The notes beneath the pieces are model-generated. The model worked only from the letters and a program-made list of their open reading frames with translations. It was not told the origin of the DNA and did no database searches. DNA of 64,000 nt from an uncultured Aquimarina sp. (GTDB lineage Bacteria > Bacteroidota > Bacteroidia > Flavobacteriales > Flavobacteriaceae), in NCBI GenBank assembly GCA_947496705.1, contig CANMDW010000001.1:620001-684000 (forward strand). Reading direction: 5' to 3'. This document shows, one piece after another, positions 17,504 through 26,704 of the stretch. The translations under genes were made by a program, and so were the position numbers. The first letter of the stretch is position 1. Each line of letters starts with the position of its first letter.

Positions 17504-18697
17504 TTATTTGCTATGTGTTTTGATAATAGTATTCTTTTCCATTTTGGAAAGTGTTTTAGTATCCATATTAATTTCTTTTAAGATCTGCAGCGTATGCTCT
17601 CCTATTTCCGGAGGATCCATTCTTTTTTCTGTACGTGTTCCTTTATATTCCAGCGGAAATTTGGGCAATTTGACCACTTTACCATTATTCATAGTTACTT
17701 CTACTAAACTGTTACCTTCATTGAGTTGTTGATCTTCATAAAGGTCTTCGGGGTGGTTAATGGGAGCAAAAGGAATGTGCCCCTCATCACATTTTTCGAT
17801 GATTTCTTCTTTGTTGAAGGCTTTAACACGTTTGTTCAAAGCAGGAATAAACCATTCACGTTCATCAATACGCAGATTATTGGTTTGTAGTCGTTTGTCC
17901 TGAAGCCAATCTTCCCATCCAAAGACTTCACAAAAGCGTACCCAATGTTTTTCGCTGATGATGCCGATAAATACTTTATCCTGATCTTTGGTGTCAAATA
18001 TTTTATAAATCGACCAGGCGCTCACTCTGGATGGCATTGGCGGAATCTGATAATCGATCTGCGAAGCATAGGCCATATGCTGCCCCATTAAAAAAGCGCA
18101 GGTTTCGAAGAGTGCAGATTTTATAAAACCACCTTTTCCTGTTTTCTCACGTTCATATAATGCTTGCAAAATACCAATATACCCAAACATTCCTCCGGTA
18201 ATATCGATTACCGAAGTCCCGGCACGTAGCGGATCTCCTTCTCGTCCGGTCATATACGCCAGACCGCCCATCATTTGGACAACCTCATCCATGGCATGTC
18301 TTTTTTCATAGGGGCCACTCAAAAATCCTTTGAGCGAACAATAAATTAGTCGATCATTCAATGTTTTAAGTTTTTCATAGCCCAATCCCAAGCGATCCAT
18401 GGTTCCCGGGCCAAAATTCTCGACAACAATGTCATATTCTTTAATCAGTTGATAAATGATCTCAATCCCTTCTTTTGATTTCAGATTGATTGCTAAACTT
18501 TTTTTATTCCGGTTATAAAACCAGAAATACCCGGTTCCAAAACCTTGTAATCGTCTTGTGTTATCCCCCTCAAGAGGTTCTACATGTACAACATCTGCTC
18601 CCATATCAGCCAGCAACAATCCGGTACAGGGTCCCATAACAGCATGCGTAAATTCTAATACTTTTAAGCCTTTTAATGGGTTGCTATTCATGATCAT
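17504..18697 (-). CDS. CaiB/BaiF (family III) CoA transferase
   Basis: This 397-residue enzyme begins GLKVLEFTHAVMGPCTG, then LADMGADVVHVEPLEGD, and contains the catalytic aspartate segment KRHAMDEVVQMMGG near residue 135. It ends with EIGEHTLQILKE. The family moves CoA between carboxylic acids. Located between the AhpD-like gene (14-base overlap) and the amidohydrolase, and in an operon with a hydratase pair and an HMGL-like lyase, it plausibly activates a malate- or citramalate-type acid before cleavage. Confidence 0.88.
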   Translation of the reverse strand: MIMNSNPLKGLKVLEFTHAVMGPCTGLLLADMGADVVHVEPLEGDNTRRLQGFGTGYFWFYNRNKKSLAINLKSKEGIEIIYQLIKEYDIVVENFGPGTMDRLGLGYEKLKTLNDRLIYCSLKGFLSGPYEKRHAMDEVVQMMGGLAYMTGREGDPLRAGTSVIDITGGMFGYIGILQALYEREKTGKGGFIKSALFETCAFLMGQHMAYASQIDYQIPPMPSRVSAWSIYKIFDTKDQDKVFIGIISEKHWVRFCEVFGWEDWLQDKRLQTNNLRIDEREWFIPALNKRVKAFNKEEIIEKCDEGHIPFAPINHPEDLYEDQQLNEGNSLVEVTMNNGKVVKLPKFPLEYKGTRTEKRMDPPEIGEHTLQILKEINMDTKTLSKMEKNTIIKTHSK

Positions 18698-19253
18698 CTT
18701 GATTTAAAGATTGGTAAAAAGTTTTAGGATCAGTTTCTAAGGTGGTATTAAACGTAGTGTTCCATCGATTCAAAAAGCCAAACATGGCAATGACACTTAC
18801 AATTTCTACGATGGCTTCATTATCATAATATTTCTTAAGGTTTTCAAAATCTTCATCGGTCACCTGATTTGGGATCATACTTGATTTTAACGCAACGTAT
18901 AAAGTCACTTTTTCTGCTTCTGAAAACAATGAGGAACTTTCAAATTCCCATATAGCTTCCAATTTCTCCTTAGAAACACCTTGATTATTTGCTCCGTATG
19001 CTGTATGCGCACTGCAATACACACATCCACCAGCTTTGCTGGAAATATGCCCGATCATGCGTTTTAATCCACTATCAATTTTTCCTTGAGCATAAATAGC
19101 TTTTGCTAAACCAAAAAAGGAAGTGAGTATTTCCGGTTTATATGCCATGAGCAACCCGTCATTAGGTAAAAATCCCATCCAGGCTTCAGCTTTGCTGAAT
19201 AATTCAGTTAAAGCGCCTTGCATATAATTGGATATAGGGGTTATTCTACTCAT
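18684..19253 (-). CDS. AhpD-like/carboxymuconolactone-decarboxylase-family protein
   Basis: This 189-residue, all-helical protein carries the AhpD-type motif SSKAGGCVYCSAHTAYGA near residues 70-87, with the redox pair CxxC and the following His. It could be a peroxidase-type disulfide protein or a decarboxylase-fold enzyme; CxxC favours the former. It is tightly packed: 2 bases after the LeuD-like gene and overlapping the CoA transferase start by 14 bases. Confidence 0.8.
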   Translation of the reverse strand: MSRITPISNYMQGALTELFSKAEAWMGFLPNDGLLMAYKPEILTSFFGLAKAIYAQGKIDSGLKRMIGHISSKAGGCVYCSAHTAYGANNQGVSKEKLEAIWEFESSSLFSEAEKVTLYVALKSSMIPNQVTDEDFENLKKYYDNEAIVEIVSVIAMFGFLNRWNTTFNTTLETDPKTFYQSLNQDDHE

Positions 19254-19255
19254 AT

Positions 19256-19762
19256 TTAAAGGGAATAATTACCGTGTTTTTTTAGATAATTCACAAGTCC
19301 GCCTTCTGCTAAAATAGCAATCATAATTTCCGGAAGCCTTGTAGCTTTGTAGCTTTTATTTTCACTGAGATCGGTTACAGTTCCTTGTTGTAAATCAACT
19401 TCGAGTTGTGCATTTTTTTGAATCGTATGGTTTCCTATTTCCAGTACAGGAAGACCAATATTAATCGCATTTCTAAAAAAAATACGAGCAAAATCCTGAG
19501 CAATCACTACCGATACACCTGCCTGTTTTAATGCTAAAGGTGCTTGTTCCCGAGAGGAGCCACAGCCAAAATTAGTGCCTGCAACCAAAATATCACCTGT
19601 CTGTATTTTTTTATGGAAATCCGGATCTAAATCTTCGAGGACGTGATTGGCTAATGTCGATAAGTCTAATGTTTTGGTGTATTTACCGGGAATAATACGA
19701 TCGGTATCAATATGATCGCCGTATACATGGGCTTTGGCTTTGATTCTAGTAATCGCACTCAT
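19256..19762 (-). CDS. LeuD-like small subunit of an aconitase-type hydratase (pair 1)
   Basis: This 168-residue swivel-domain protein has DRIIPGKYTKTLD and the active-site loop NFGCGSSREQAPLALKQAG near residue 65, with the catalytic Ser and Arg intact. It pairs with the LeuC-like gene directly upstream, overlapping it by 4 bases. Leucine biosynthesis is unlikely, as no leuA or leuB is near and a second pair lies 11 kb away. Homologous pairs act on citraconate, maleate or dimethylmaleate. Here it may hydrate a maleate-type intermediate. Confidence 0.88.
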   Translation of the reverse strand: MSAITRIKAKAHVYGDHIDTDRIIPGKYTKTLDLSTLANHVLEDLDPDFHKKIQTGDILVAGTNFGCGSSREQAPLALKQAGVSVVIAQDFARIFFRNAINIGLPVLEIGNHTIQKNAQLEVDLQQGTVTDLSENKSYKATRLPEIMIAILAEGGLVNYLKKHGNYSL

Positions 19763-21000
19763 GATACCAGGTATTTTTTAGGATTTACAATCTGTCCTTC
19801 TAATGCAGATGCGGCAACTGTTGATGGTGCTCCCAGGTAAATATTAGAATTGGGATTCCCCATTCTGCCCCTGAAGTTTCTATTGGCTGCCGAAATAACT
19901 ACTTCACCATCTGCCGGAACTCCCTGGTGTGTACCCACACAGGGACCGCAGCCCGAGGTGATTAATGAAGCTCCGGCCTTGATGAGCGTAGCGATGCTTC
20001 CATTACTAATCCCATCAAGCAACACACTTTGTGAAGCAGGTGCTATGACCATTCTTACTTCGGGATGTATCTTTTTGTTTTTTAAAATTTTTGCAGCAAT
20101 ATCCAAATCCTCCAGTCTACCGTTACAACAAGTGCCAATAAAGGCGTAGTCAATTTTGATGCCTTCATACTTTGATATGTTATGCACATTATCAGGAGAT
20201 TCTGGTGCACTCACTTGTGGTTCGAGGTCAGAAACATCAAAATCAAAAGATTGTATATATTTTGCGTCTGCATCAGAAACAATCGGGTTAAAATCATAAT
20301 CCAACTGTAATCCTGCAGGGTGCACAATTCCGGTTTTTGCTCCCATTTCTGAAGACATATTGGCAATAGTCATCCGGCCGGAGAGGCTCAATCCTTCGAA
20401 TGCTTCCCCACAAAATTCGATAGCTTGATAGGTAGCGCCGGACACGGTAATTTTACCTACTAAAAATAGAATAAGATCTTTGGCAGTTACCTCACTTTGT
20501 AGTTTCCCTGAACAATTAATTTTTATGGTTTGTGGCACTTTTAACCAGATCTTACCGGTCATCATCACGGCGGCCAGATCGGTAGAACCTACACCGCAGG
20601 CAAAAGCGTTCAGCGCTCCGTAAGTGGGAGTATGCGAATCGGCTCCAATGAAAATATCACCCGGTTTTACATATTGATTTTCGACCATCACCTGGTGGCA
20701 AATGCCTTCTCCGATTTCAAACAATCGAATATCCTGTGTTCTCGCAAAATCCCGCATCATTTTATGCAAATTGGCAATACGTTCGTTGGGAGAAGGTGCG
20801 GCATGGTCAATAATTAAAGCACATTTATTAGGGTTAAATACTTTTTTGCCCCCCATGGCATCAAAGGCCTTTAGCGAAAGCGGTCCAGTGGTATCGGTAG
20901 CCATGACTCCATCTACCGGAGTAATCACCAGTTCACCAGCAAACACCTTTTTGCCTATATGGTTGGATATTATTTTTTCTGAAATCGTTTGTCCCATCAA
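19759..21000 (-). CDS. LeuC-like large subunit of an aconitase-type hydratase (pair 1)
   Basis: This 413-residue protein, in the 420-residue LeuC class, has GADSHTPTYGALNAFACGVGSTD near residue 120 and the [4Fe-4S] ligands in FIGTCCNGRLEDL and TSGCGPCVG. It ends NIYLGAPSTVAASAL. It is expected to catalyse a reversible hydration/dehydration of a branched diacid together with the small subunit that follows. It starts 4 bases inside the end of the HMGL-like gene, so coupled translation is likely. Confidence 0.9.
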   Translation of the reverse strand: MMGQTISEKIISNHIGKKVFAGELVITPVDGVMATDTTGPLSLKAFDAMGGKKVFNPNKCALIIDHAAPSPNERIANLHKMMRDFARTQDIRLFEIGEGICHQVMVENQYVKPGDIFIGADSHTPTYGALNAFACGVGSTDLAAVMMTGKIWLKVPQTIKINCSGKLQSEVTAKDLILFLVGKITVSGATYQAIEFCGEAFEGLSLSGRMTIANMSSEMGAKTGIVHPAGLQLDYDFNPIVSDADAKYIQSFDFDVSDLEPQVSAPESPDNVHNISKYEGIKIDYAFIGTCCNGRLEDLDIAAKILKNKKIHPEVRMVIAPASQSVLLDGISNGSIATLIKAGASLITSGCGPCVGTHQGVPADGEVVISAANRNFRGRMGNPNSNIYLGAPSTVAASALEGQIVNPKKYLVS

Positions 21001-21908
21001 ATCATTTTAATATCTTCTTTATCTATTAATCGGTATAGCTGTCCCGGGAGTTCATGTCCTAACGTTTGTTCTATTTCTCTGCTGATCGATGCTATTTTTT
21101 TAATATCAATACCGGTTTTATATCCCGTTTGATGGAGCATATGTGCTGTGTCTTCAGTCGCAATGTTCCCGGTAGCACTTTTAATAAAAGGACAGCCTCC
21201 TAAACCGCCAAAAGCCGTATCAAAAATTCGAACCCCGGCTTCGAGTGCTGCATACAGATTGGCATAGCCTTTATTTTCGGTATTATGTAAATGCAAAATC
21301 ACCGGAATGCCTTTTGCTTTTTCCACAATTACAGCCATCAAATCGGCTAATTGCTTTGGGTTTCCCATTCCCGTAGAGTCTGCCAATGCCAATTCATCGA
21401 TTCCTGCATCCAAATGATGATCTACCATGTTTAAAACGTGATTGGGATCGATTTTTCCTTCATATCGGCAACCGAAAGCAGATTGAATTCCTCCACGTAC
21501 GGCAATTTTATTTGACTTAGCCAATTGAACCATGGCTACAAATGCTTTTTTAGCTTCGCTAAGAGTAAGTCCGGTATTTTTTTGACTGTGTGTATCGCTG
21601 GCAGAAATAGAGCATGCAAGATGCTCTATTCCGGCAGCGATTCCGCGTTCAACTCCTTTTACATTTAATGCCAATCCACTATATACTACTCCTGGTTTTT
21701 TAACTATTTTTCTACATATTTCTTCAGCATCAGCCATTTGAGGAACTAGTTTTGGATGCACAAACGAGGCGATCTGTATTCTTTTGATTCCGGCAAACAC
21801 CAGCTTATCGATATATTCCAACTTTTTTTCAGTAGGAATCACTTGAGGTAAGGTTTGTAAACCATCCCGAAGGCCTTGTTCTTCTATAATAACCTGATTG
21901 TTTTTCAT
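20997..21908 (-). CDS. HMG-CoA-lyase-like enzyme
   Basis: This 303-residue TIM-barrel lyase has EEQGLRDGLQTLPQ near the N-terminus (RDGLQ is the catalytic Arg-Asp), SISASDTHSQKNTG, the metal-binding HLHNTENKG, and the catalytic-Cys loop FGGLGGCPFIKSATGNIATED. The family cleaves 3-hydroxy-3-methylglutaryl-CoA or related 3-hydroxyacyl-CoAs. As first gene of the operon with CaiB transferase and LeuCD, it may cleave a citramalyl-type CoA thioester. It starts 18 bases downstream of a perfect 29-bp operator palindrome. Confidence 0.88.
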   Translation of the reverse strand: MKNNQVIIEEQGLRDGLQTLPQVIPTEKKLEYIDKLVFAGIKRIQIASFVHPKLVPQMADAEEICRKIVKKPGVVYSGLALNVKGVERGIAAGIEHLACSISASDTHSQKNTGLTLSEAKKAFVAMVQLAKSNKIAVRGGIQSAFGCRYEGKIDPNHVLNMVDHHLDAGIDELALADSTGMGNPKQLADLMAVIVEKAKGIPVILHLHNTENKGYANLYAALEAGVRIFDTAFGGLGGCPFIKSATGNIATEDTAHMLHQTGYKTGIDIKKIASISREIEQTLGHELPGQLYRLIDKEDIKMI

Positions 21909-21925
21909 TAAAAAAGTCAGAATTC

Positions 21926-21954
21926 AAAATTAGTTAACTAAGTTAACTAATTTT
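21926..21954. promoter_or_regulatory. Perfect 29-bp MarR-type operator before the HMGL-like operon
   Basis: Arms AAAATTAGTTAACT and AGTTAACTAATTTT around one central base. The reverse complement is identical to the 29-bp site at 39922-39950. Two GTTAAC cores lie 9 bp apart. It sits 18 bases before the operon's first ATG, ideal for repression. Confidence 0.8.
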
Positions 21955-21993
21955 ATTGAATTGGTGATACAATGTTTCATTTAATTAGAAAAA

Positions 21994-23094
21994 CTATTCC
22001 ACTAGCTCTACAAACTCTAACCAGGCTCCTCCGGGAGCTTGAATAGCCAGAGATTTAACGGTTCCGTAAGGTTGAAGGTCAAGTTGTACAATAGGCTGTT
22101 TAATGACAATACCCCGTTCTTGGATTTTCTTACTAAAAATTTCAATATTGCTTACAGGAAAGCGATGCATTAAAATACCAAGATTGGGAGGTATAGCAAA
22201 AGCAGTATGATCTTTTCCTTCTATGCCATGAAACTGAAGAATTTCTATGGAGCCAAAATTTGTACCTTGTGGATGAAGGATATATACCGATCGTTCATAT
22301 TTGTCGGTGAAATTATAAGGTAAACTCAGTACGTTTTCACCTTCTTCAGAACTGGCACCTCGATGTTGCATATAGATTTTAAACCCGAGGCCATTGGTAT
22401 AAAAATTCAAACTTTCTTCAATATCTGAAACGATCTGAGTAGCATTAAAAATATGACTTAGTTTTTTAAGATTAGGATAGCCTTCTAGTGGTGGTACATG
22501 ACGTTGTATCATTGCCAGAACCACTCCGTCATGTCCCCGAATCAACACTTCTTCTACATGAAACTTTCCGAATGTAAATGCTACCGGATCATGATAGGCA
22601 TTCCATCCCCTGGATTGAAGACTATGGAAACTTTTCCTCATATTTGTTACCCGAACATTCACATCAAAAATACCACCAGTATCCCAAGGCTGTGCGCTAG
22701 ACCGGATTTGTTGTTGCGGGACATTGCTGAATTGCACCAATCGTAAAAAACCAGATACATCTCCAGGGTTATGCAATACTATTTCTTTAGCTTTAGCAGT
22801 ATCAGCCACTTGCCAGGCAGATAGTTGTGCAGAGGAAACGTCTCCTTTATATAGCACATCCCAACCGGCTACCTGCTGGTATAATTTTGTGGCTTCTTCT
22901 ATGTTTACAACCGAAAATACTACTTCTTGAAAGCCTTTGAGCTGATAATCGTCGTCAATACGACTTTCAAATTTTAAGTTATGAGCAACGGTTTTTGGAT
23001 ATGTAGTTATTTGGCTTTTTTCTGAAAGCTTTTCTTCCTTATGACAAGAAAAACAACTAAAAAGAAGTATTAGGGCGAAGGCTACTATTCTCAT
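21994..23094 (-). CDS. VOC-fold lipoprotein (two glyoxalase-like domains)
   Basis: This 366-residue protein starts with a lipoprotein signal MRIVAFALILLFSCFSC (Cys17). The first VOC unit is FQEVVFSVVNIEEATKLYQQVAGW and the second starts at HIFNATQIVSDIEESLNFYTNGLGFKIY. The C-terminal LAIQAPGGAWLEFVELVE is typical of the fold. It is probably periplasmic, acting on or binding the imported substrate. It is divergent from a second VOC lipoprotein across a MarR-type operator. Whether it is an oxygenase, isomerase or binding protein cannot be told. Confidence 0.75.
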   Translation of the reverse strand: MRIVAFALILLFSCFSCHKEEKLSEKSQITTYPKTVAHNLKFESRIDDDYQLKGFQEVVFSVVNIEEATKLYQQVAGWDVLYKGDVSSAQLSAWQVADTAKAKEIVLHNPGDVSGFLRLVQFSNVPQQQIRSSAQPWDTGGIFDVNVRVTNMRKSFHSLQSRGWNAYHDPVAFTFGKFHVEEVLIRGHDGVVLAMIQRHVPPLEGYPNLKKLSHIFNATQIVSDIEESLNFYTNGLGFKIYMQHRGASSEEGENVLSLPYNFTDKYERSVYILHPQGTNFGSIEILQFHGIEGKDHTAFAIPPNLGILMHRFPVSNIEIFSKKIQERGIVIKQPIVQLDLQPYGTVKSLAIQAPGGAWLEFVELVE

Positions 23095-23133
23095 GAATGG
23101 TTAATTTTATTAAAATTAGTGAATCATCCTATA

Positions 23134-23160
23134 AAATTAGTTAACTTTATTAACTAATTT
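23134..23160. promoter_or_regulatory. MarR-type operator between the two VOC lipoprotein genes
   Basis: Arms AAATTAGTTAA and TTAACTAATTT flank 5 bases; the half-sites keep the 9-bp offset. It lies 16 bases before the plus-strand ATG at 23176 and 40 bases from the divergent one, so it may control both genes. Confidence 0.75.
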
Positions 23161-23175
23161 ACAAAATAAATTTAC

Positions 23176-24267
23176 ATGAATATTAAATCACTAACTCTGA
23201 TTACAATAGCATGCTTGTTGATTATTACTTGTAAAAAAGATAAAAAGACTACGATTAATTCAACATCAAAAGACACATTAGCTGCAACATCTTCTACAGC
23301 AGATGCCTTGACTCATCAACTGCATACGGTAACATTGAGTACAATGTCACTAGATAGTATTGTAAGTTTTTACGTAGGTGGTATGGGAATGACTTTGAAT
23401 GGGCCGATTACAACAAGTGATGAGAAGAAAGCTGTACAACGTAAGCTATGGAGTATTCCAGAAGGAATCAATTGGAAAATGTACCATTTAAACCGGCCTT
23501 CGGTTCCCGGGTTGATCAATATTAGGGTATTGGTGTTGGATACCGAAACGCCTTTGATACATAAGAGTCATAATTCTCGTGAGTTGGGGCCTTTCTCATT
23601 GGGTTTCCCTAATTTGAATCAGAAAAAACTAGATGCAGACCTACGAACCAAGGGCTGGACATCGATGGAAGAATTACAAGAAGGTAACATACCACGTACT
23701 GATGGTACTACCTACCGGTATTGGGAAACTATTTATAAAGCCCCAGATTTTTTACATGCTGTAGGTATCGAGCGAGGTGATGGAGTGCCGCAATTGGCTC
23801 CTGTAGATAGCCTTACACAACTGGGCGGACCGGGATATTCTGCGCAGGTGATTACAAATTCTGATCACGAATTAGCTTTTTATACAGAAGTGTTAGGATT
23901 AGAATTACGCTCAGATCGTCACTGGAAAAGCTCTGATGGTAGTGCTTTGGGTATTGAAGCCGGAGTGCCTTTTCGATTCTCGTTGGTATATGCAAAAGGA
24001 ACGACATCGGGGCATTTATTATTTTTAGATTATGAAGATGGGAAATTTATAGATCCCAACGTACTACCAAGAACCCCAAATCGAGGCCTTGGAATGTGGA
24101 CTTTTGAAACCAAAGATATTAATCAGATCAAAATGAATGCTACTGCTTTTGGGAGCGAGATCGTATGCGAGATCGAGGTTTATGAAAGCCCAATCTATGG
24201 AAAAGGAAAGGTGATAACACTACTGGCGCCCAATGGGTTTTTAATTGAAGTTTTTCAAAAAATATAG
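23176..24267 (+). CDS. VOC-fold lipoprotein (second copy)
   Basis: This 363-residue protein has a lipoprotein signal MNIKSLTLITIACLLIITC (Cys19). Two VOC units are visible: HTVTLSTMSLDSIVSFYVGGMGM and YSAQVITNSDHELAFYTEVLGLEL. It ends VITLLAPNGFLIEVFQ. It is distantly like the divergent neighbour and the secreted VOC protein at 5375. It is followed without a gap by the aldehyde dehydrogenase. A periplasmic dioxygenase or ligand-handling role is possible. Confidence 0.75.
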   Translation: MNIKSLTLITIACLLIITCKKDKKTTINSTSKDTLAATSSTADALTHQLHTVTLSTMSLDSIVSFYVGGMGMTLNGPITTSDEKKAVQRKLWSIPEGINWKMYHLNRPSVPGLINIRVLVLDTETPLIHKSHNSRELGPFSLGFPNLNQKKLDADLRTKGWTSMEELQEGNIPRTDGTTYRYWETIYKAPDFLHAVGIERGDGVPQLAPVDSLTQLGGPGYSAQVITNSDHELAFYTEVLGLELRSDRHWKSSDGSALGIEAGVPFRFSLVYAKGTTSGHLLFLDYEDGKFIDPNVLPRTPNRGLGMWTFETKDINQIKMNATAFGSEIVCEIEVYESPIYGKGKVITLLAPNGFLIEVFQKI

Positions 24268-25695
24268 ATGGTAATTATGCAAATACGCAATCCATATACT
24301 GGTGAATACGATTATGAACTACAGGTAGATGATGCTAAAGCTATACAGGAAAAAGTACTGTTGTTAAGAAACAATCAGCAAGTTTGGATGGAGGCAGGGG
24401 TTCAACATCGATGTGAAGTGATGCAGCAGTGGAAAGAAAGCCTTCAGCAGTACCAAAAAGAGATTACTAAAGCATTGAGTATTGATACCGGGCGTAATTT
24501 TATTGCCGACCTCGAAGTAAAAGGAGTGTTGGGCATGATCGATGGATGGTGTTATAAAGCACCATTGCTTTTGGAAGAGCCTGAAGAAAGACCTTCTGTT
24601 TTTGATCCTTCAATAAAGATAAGGGAAAAGAAGATTCCTTTTATGGTAGTTGGTGTTATTGGTCCATGGAATTTTCCGATCACACTTTCCCTCATTGATG
24701 CTATCCCAGCTTTGATTGCAGGGTGTTCAGTATTACTAAAACCCAGTGAGGTCACCCCCAGATATTTGGATCCGCTGGAAGAAAGCATCAAATCAGTCCC
24801 CGAATTGGCAGGTGTTTTGCAATTGGTTCGGGGTGGTGCTGAAGCCGGAAAAGTTGTGGTAAATACTTCAGATGCTATTTGTTTTACAGGAAGTGTTGCT
24901 ACTGGTAAATATATAGCAACGGCATGTGCCCAACGTTTCATTCCAGCTTTTTTAGAACTTGGAGGAAAAGATCCAGCAATTGTGCTTCAGGATGCCGATT
25001 TGGAAATGGCTACCAATGCCGTACTAAGGGCAGCTGCAGGAGCGACAGGACAAGCATGTCAATCACTGGAGCGCATTTATGTACATCGGGATATTTATGC
25101 TAACTTTTTAGACCTGATCGTAGAAAAAGCAAAATGTGTCACGCTGAACAATAAAGAGAAATCCAAAGGACAAATAGGACCTATTATTTTTGAAAAACAG
25201 GCAGCGATAATTCAGCAGCAGATTAAGAATGCAAAGGCTAAAGGAGCAATTGTGCATTGTGGAGGAGAGATTGAAAACCATCACGGCGGGCTTTGGTGTC
25301 GGCCTACAGTGTTGTCTAATGTAGATCATGATATGGATATGATGACCGAGGAAACCTTTGGCCCAATTATTCCTATAATGGCTTTTAATACTGAAGAAGA
25401 GGCTATAAAACTGGCTAATGACAGCGAATTTGGTTTATCAGCTTCGCTGTTTTCAAGAAATGAAGAAGCGATCAATCGATTAGCGTTTCGATTAGAAGCG
25501 GGAGCAGTTAGTATTAATGACGGTAGTTTGACCAATCGTATCTATGACGCAGAGAAAAGTGCTTTTAAGAAATCCGGATTAAATGGTTCCAGAATGGGGG
25601 ATGCAGGATTGCTGCGTTTTTTCAGGAAACGAGCGTTATTAATCCAAACAGATACACCTGCTGATTTGAGTGGTTATGAAGAAGTCGAGTTATGA
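24268..25695 (+). CDS. NAD(P)-dependent aldehyde dehydrogenase
   Basis: This 475-residue enzyme has all ALDH landmarks: GVIGPWNFPITLSL (Asn135), KPSE (Lys158), FTGSVATGK, FLELGGKDPAIVL (Glu230), and the catalytic Cys264 in GATGQACQSLERIYV. It ends SRMGDAGLLRFFRKRA. It oxidises an aldehyde intermediate to a carboxylate. The ATG directly abuts the stop of the VOC gene; a second ATG at 24277 is an alternative start. No exact substrate class is readable. Confidence 0.9.
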   Translation: MVIMQIRNPYTGEYDYELQVDDAKAIQEKVLLLRNNQQVWMEAGVQHRCEVMQQWKESLQQYQKEITKALSIDTGRNFIADLEVKGVLGMIDGWCYKAPLLLEEPEERPSVFDPSIKIREKKIPFMVVGVIGPWNFPITLSLIDAIPALIAGCSVLLKPSEVTPRYLDPLEESIKSVPELAGVLQLVRGGAEAGKVVVNTSDAICFTGSVATGKYIATACAQRFIPAFLELGGKDPAIVLQDADLEMATNAVLRAAAGATGQACQSLERIYVHRDIYANFLDLIVEKAKCVTLNNKEKSKGQIGPIIFEKQAAIIQQQIKNAKAKGAIVHCGGEIENHHGGLWCRPTVLSNVDHDMDMMTEETFGPIIPIMAFNTEEEAIKLANDSEFGLSASLFSRNEEAINRLAFRLEAGAVSINDGSLTNRIYDAEKSAFKKSGLNGSRMGDAGLLRFFRKRALLIQTDTPADLSGYEEVEL

Positions 25696-25703
25696 GAACC
25701 TCC

Positions 25704-25720
25704 CAGGTTTTGAAAACCTG
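25704..25720. terminator. Convergent palindrome between ALDH and DUF1838 genes
   Basis: CAGGTTTT and AAAACCTG around one base form a perfect stem between the two convergent stop codons, fitting a bidirectional terminator. Confidence 0.5.
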
Positions 25721-25736
25721 AAAGGTTTGTATAGTT

Positions 25737-26627
25737 TTATTCAACAGGATTATTCTTCTTAAAATACGTCCAACTAGTTTCATTAGGCCTCGAAAACTCG
25801 GTTGGTGCATGACGATATTCAGGTTTGTTAGCCATAACATATTCGCGTAATATTGCTGGCATGCTATCATAATCAGTTTCCATTAATTTATATCCAGCTC
25901 CCTGGTACACCATATTTCCAGGACGTTGCCCCATTTTTAACCAGGGCAACCAGGGCCCGATTCGGGTCCAGGAAATGGAGCAATCAGTACTATTTTTTGT
26001 AGGATCATTCAGTTCTTTTTCAGAAAAGAAAAACTGAAATAATTCGGCAGCTTCATATAAATCTGACTGAGAATTATCAGGATATTCTTTTACAGATAGT
26101 GGCGAGGGATATGCCAGAAAAACATCGGCATTCATACAGATCAGATCTTCTCCATATCTGGTATGATTAACGCCCCATTCCCCATATTTGCTTTCCATGG
26201 CAAATTTCTGATTTACCGGCGAATTCCAGACATGTAAAACATCTACGGTTTCTTCGGTATACGGATTTGCAAATTTTTCAAGAACTTCTCCTGTTTTCAA
26301 ATCGGTGTATAGCAATACTTCATTGGTTAAAAGATCATAACTATTCTCCCCGGTTTTAATCGTTTTTCCAATATTATACATCTGGAAACCCATGAGTGGT
26401 TTGTCTCTTTCTCCGTTTACGAAGCCATATATTTTACCATTGGCGTAGAAAATAACTTCTTCGTTATCTGTTAATGAACCACGTATTTTTACAAAGGCGG
26501 TCATATTATCTGCCTGATCGTCCAGGTTTAGATTTAGAGAAGTGACTTCTTCTATTTTATCTTCAGGAGTAGTCTTCTGTTCACAGGAAATGAATGCTAA
26601 AGTAATGATAAACAAGAGTTTTTTCAT
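25737..26627 (-). CDS. DUF1838-family lipoprotein
   Basis: I place the start at 26627 because it gives a lipoprotein signal MKKLLFIITLAFISC (Cys15); the open frame extends upstream by 12 codons. The conserved region SWTRIGPWLPWLKMGQRPGNMVY near residues 220-245 is the DUF1838 hallmark as I know it. Function is unknown. It is encoded downstream of the TonB receptor on the same strand, with a probable terminator between, and may be a cell-envelope partner for substrate handling. Confidence 0.75.
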   Translation of the reverse strand: MKKLLFIITLAFISCEQKTTPEDKIEEVTSLNLNLDDQADNMTAFVKIRGSLTDNEEVIFYANGKIYGFVNGERDKPLMGFQMYNIGKTIKTGENSYDLLTNEVLLYTDLKTGEVLEKFANPYTEETVDVLHVWNSPVNQKFAMESKYGEWGVNHTRYGEDLICMNADVFLAYPSPLSVKEYPDNSQSDLYEAAELFQFFFSEKELNDPTKNSTDCSISWTRIGPWLPWLKMGQRPGNMVYQGAGYKLMETDYDSMPAILREYVMANKPEYRHAPTEFSRPNETSWTYFKKNNPVE

Positions 26628-26648
26628 GATGAAGTTTTTAAGTGAAAA

Positions 26649-26679
26649 AGGCATCAGATACAAGATGAATCTGATACCT
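26649..26679 (-). terminator. Hairpin after the TonB receptor gene
   Basis: Near-perfect arms AGGCATCAGAT and ATCTGATACCT, followed on the minus strand by a short T run, lie 26 bases past the receptor stop and 22 bases before the DUF1838 start. It may partly end the receptor transcript. Confidence 0.45.
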
Positions 26680-26704
26680 ATTTATTTATTAAATATAAAA
26701 TATT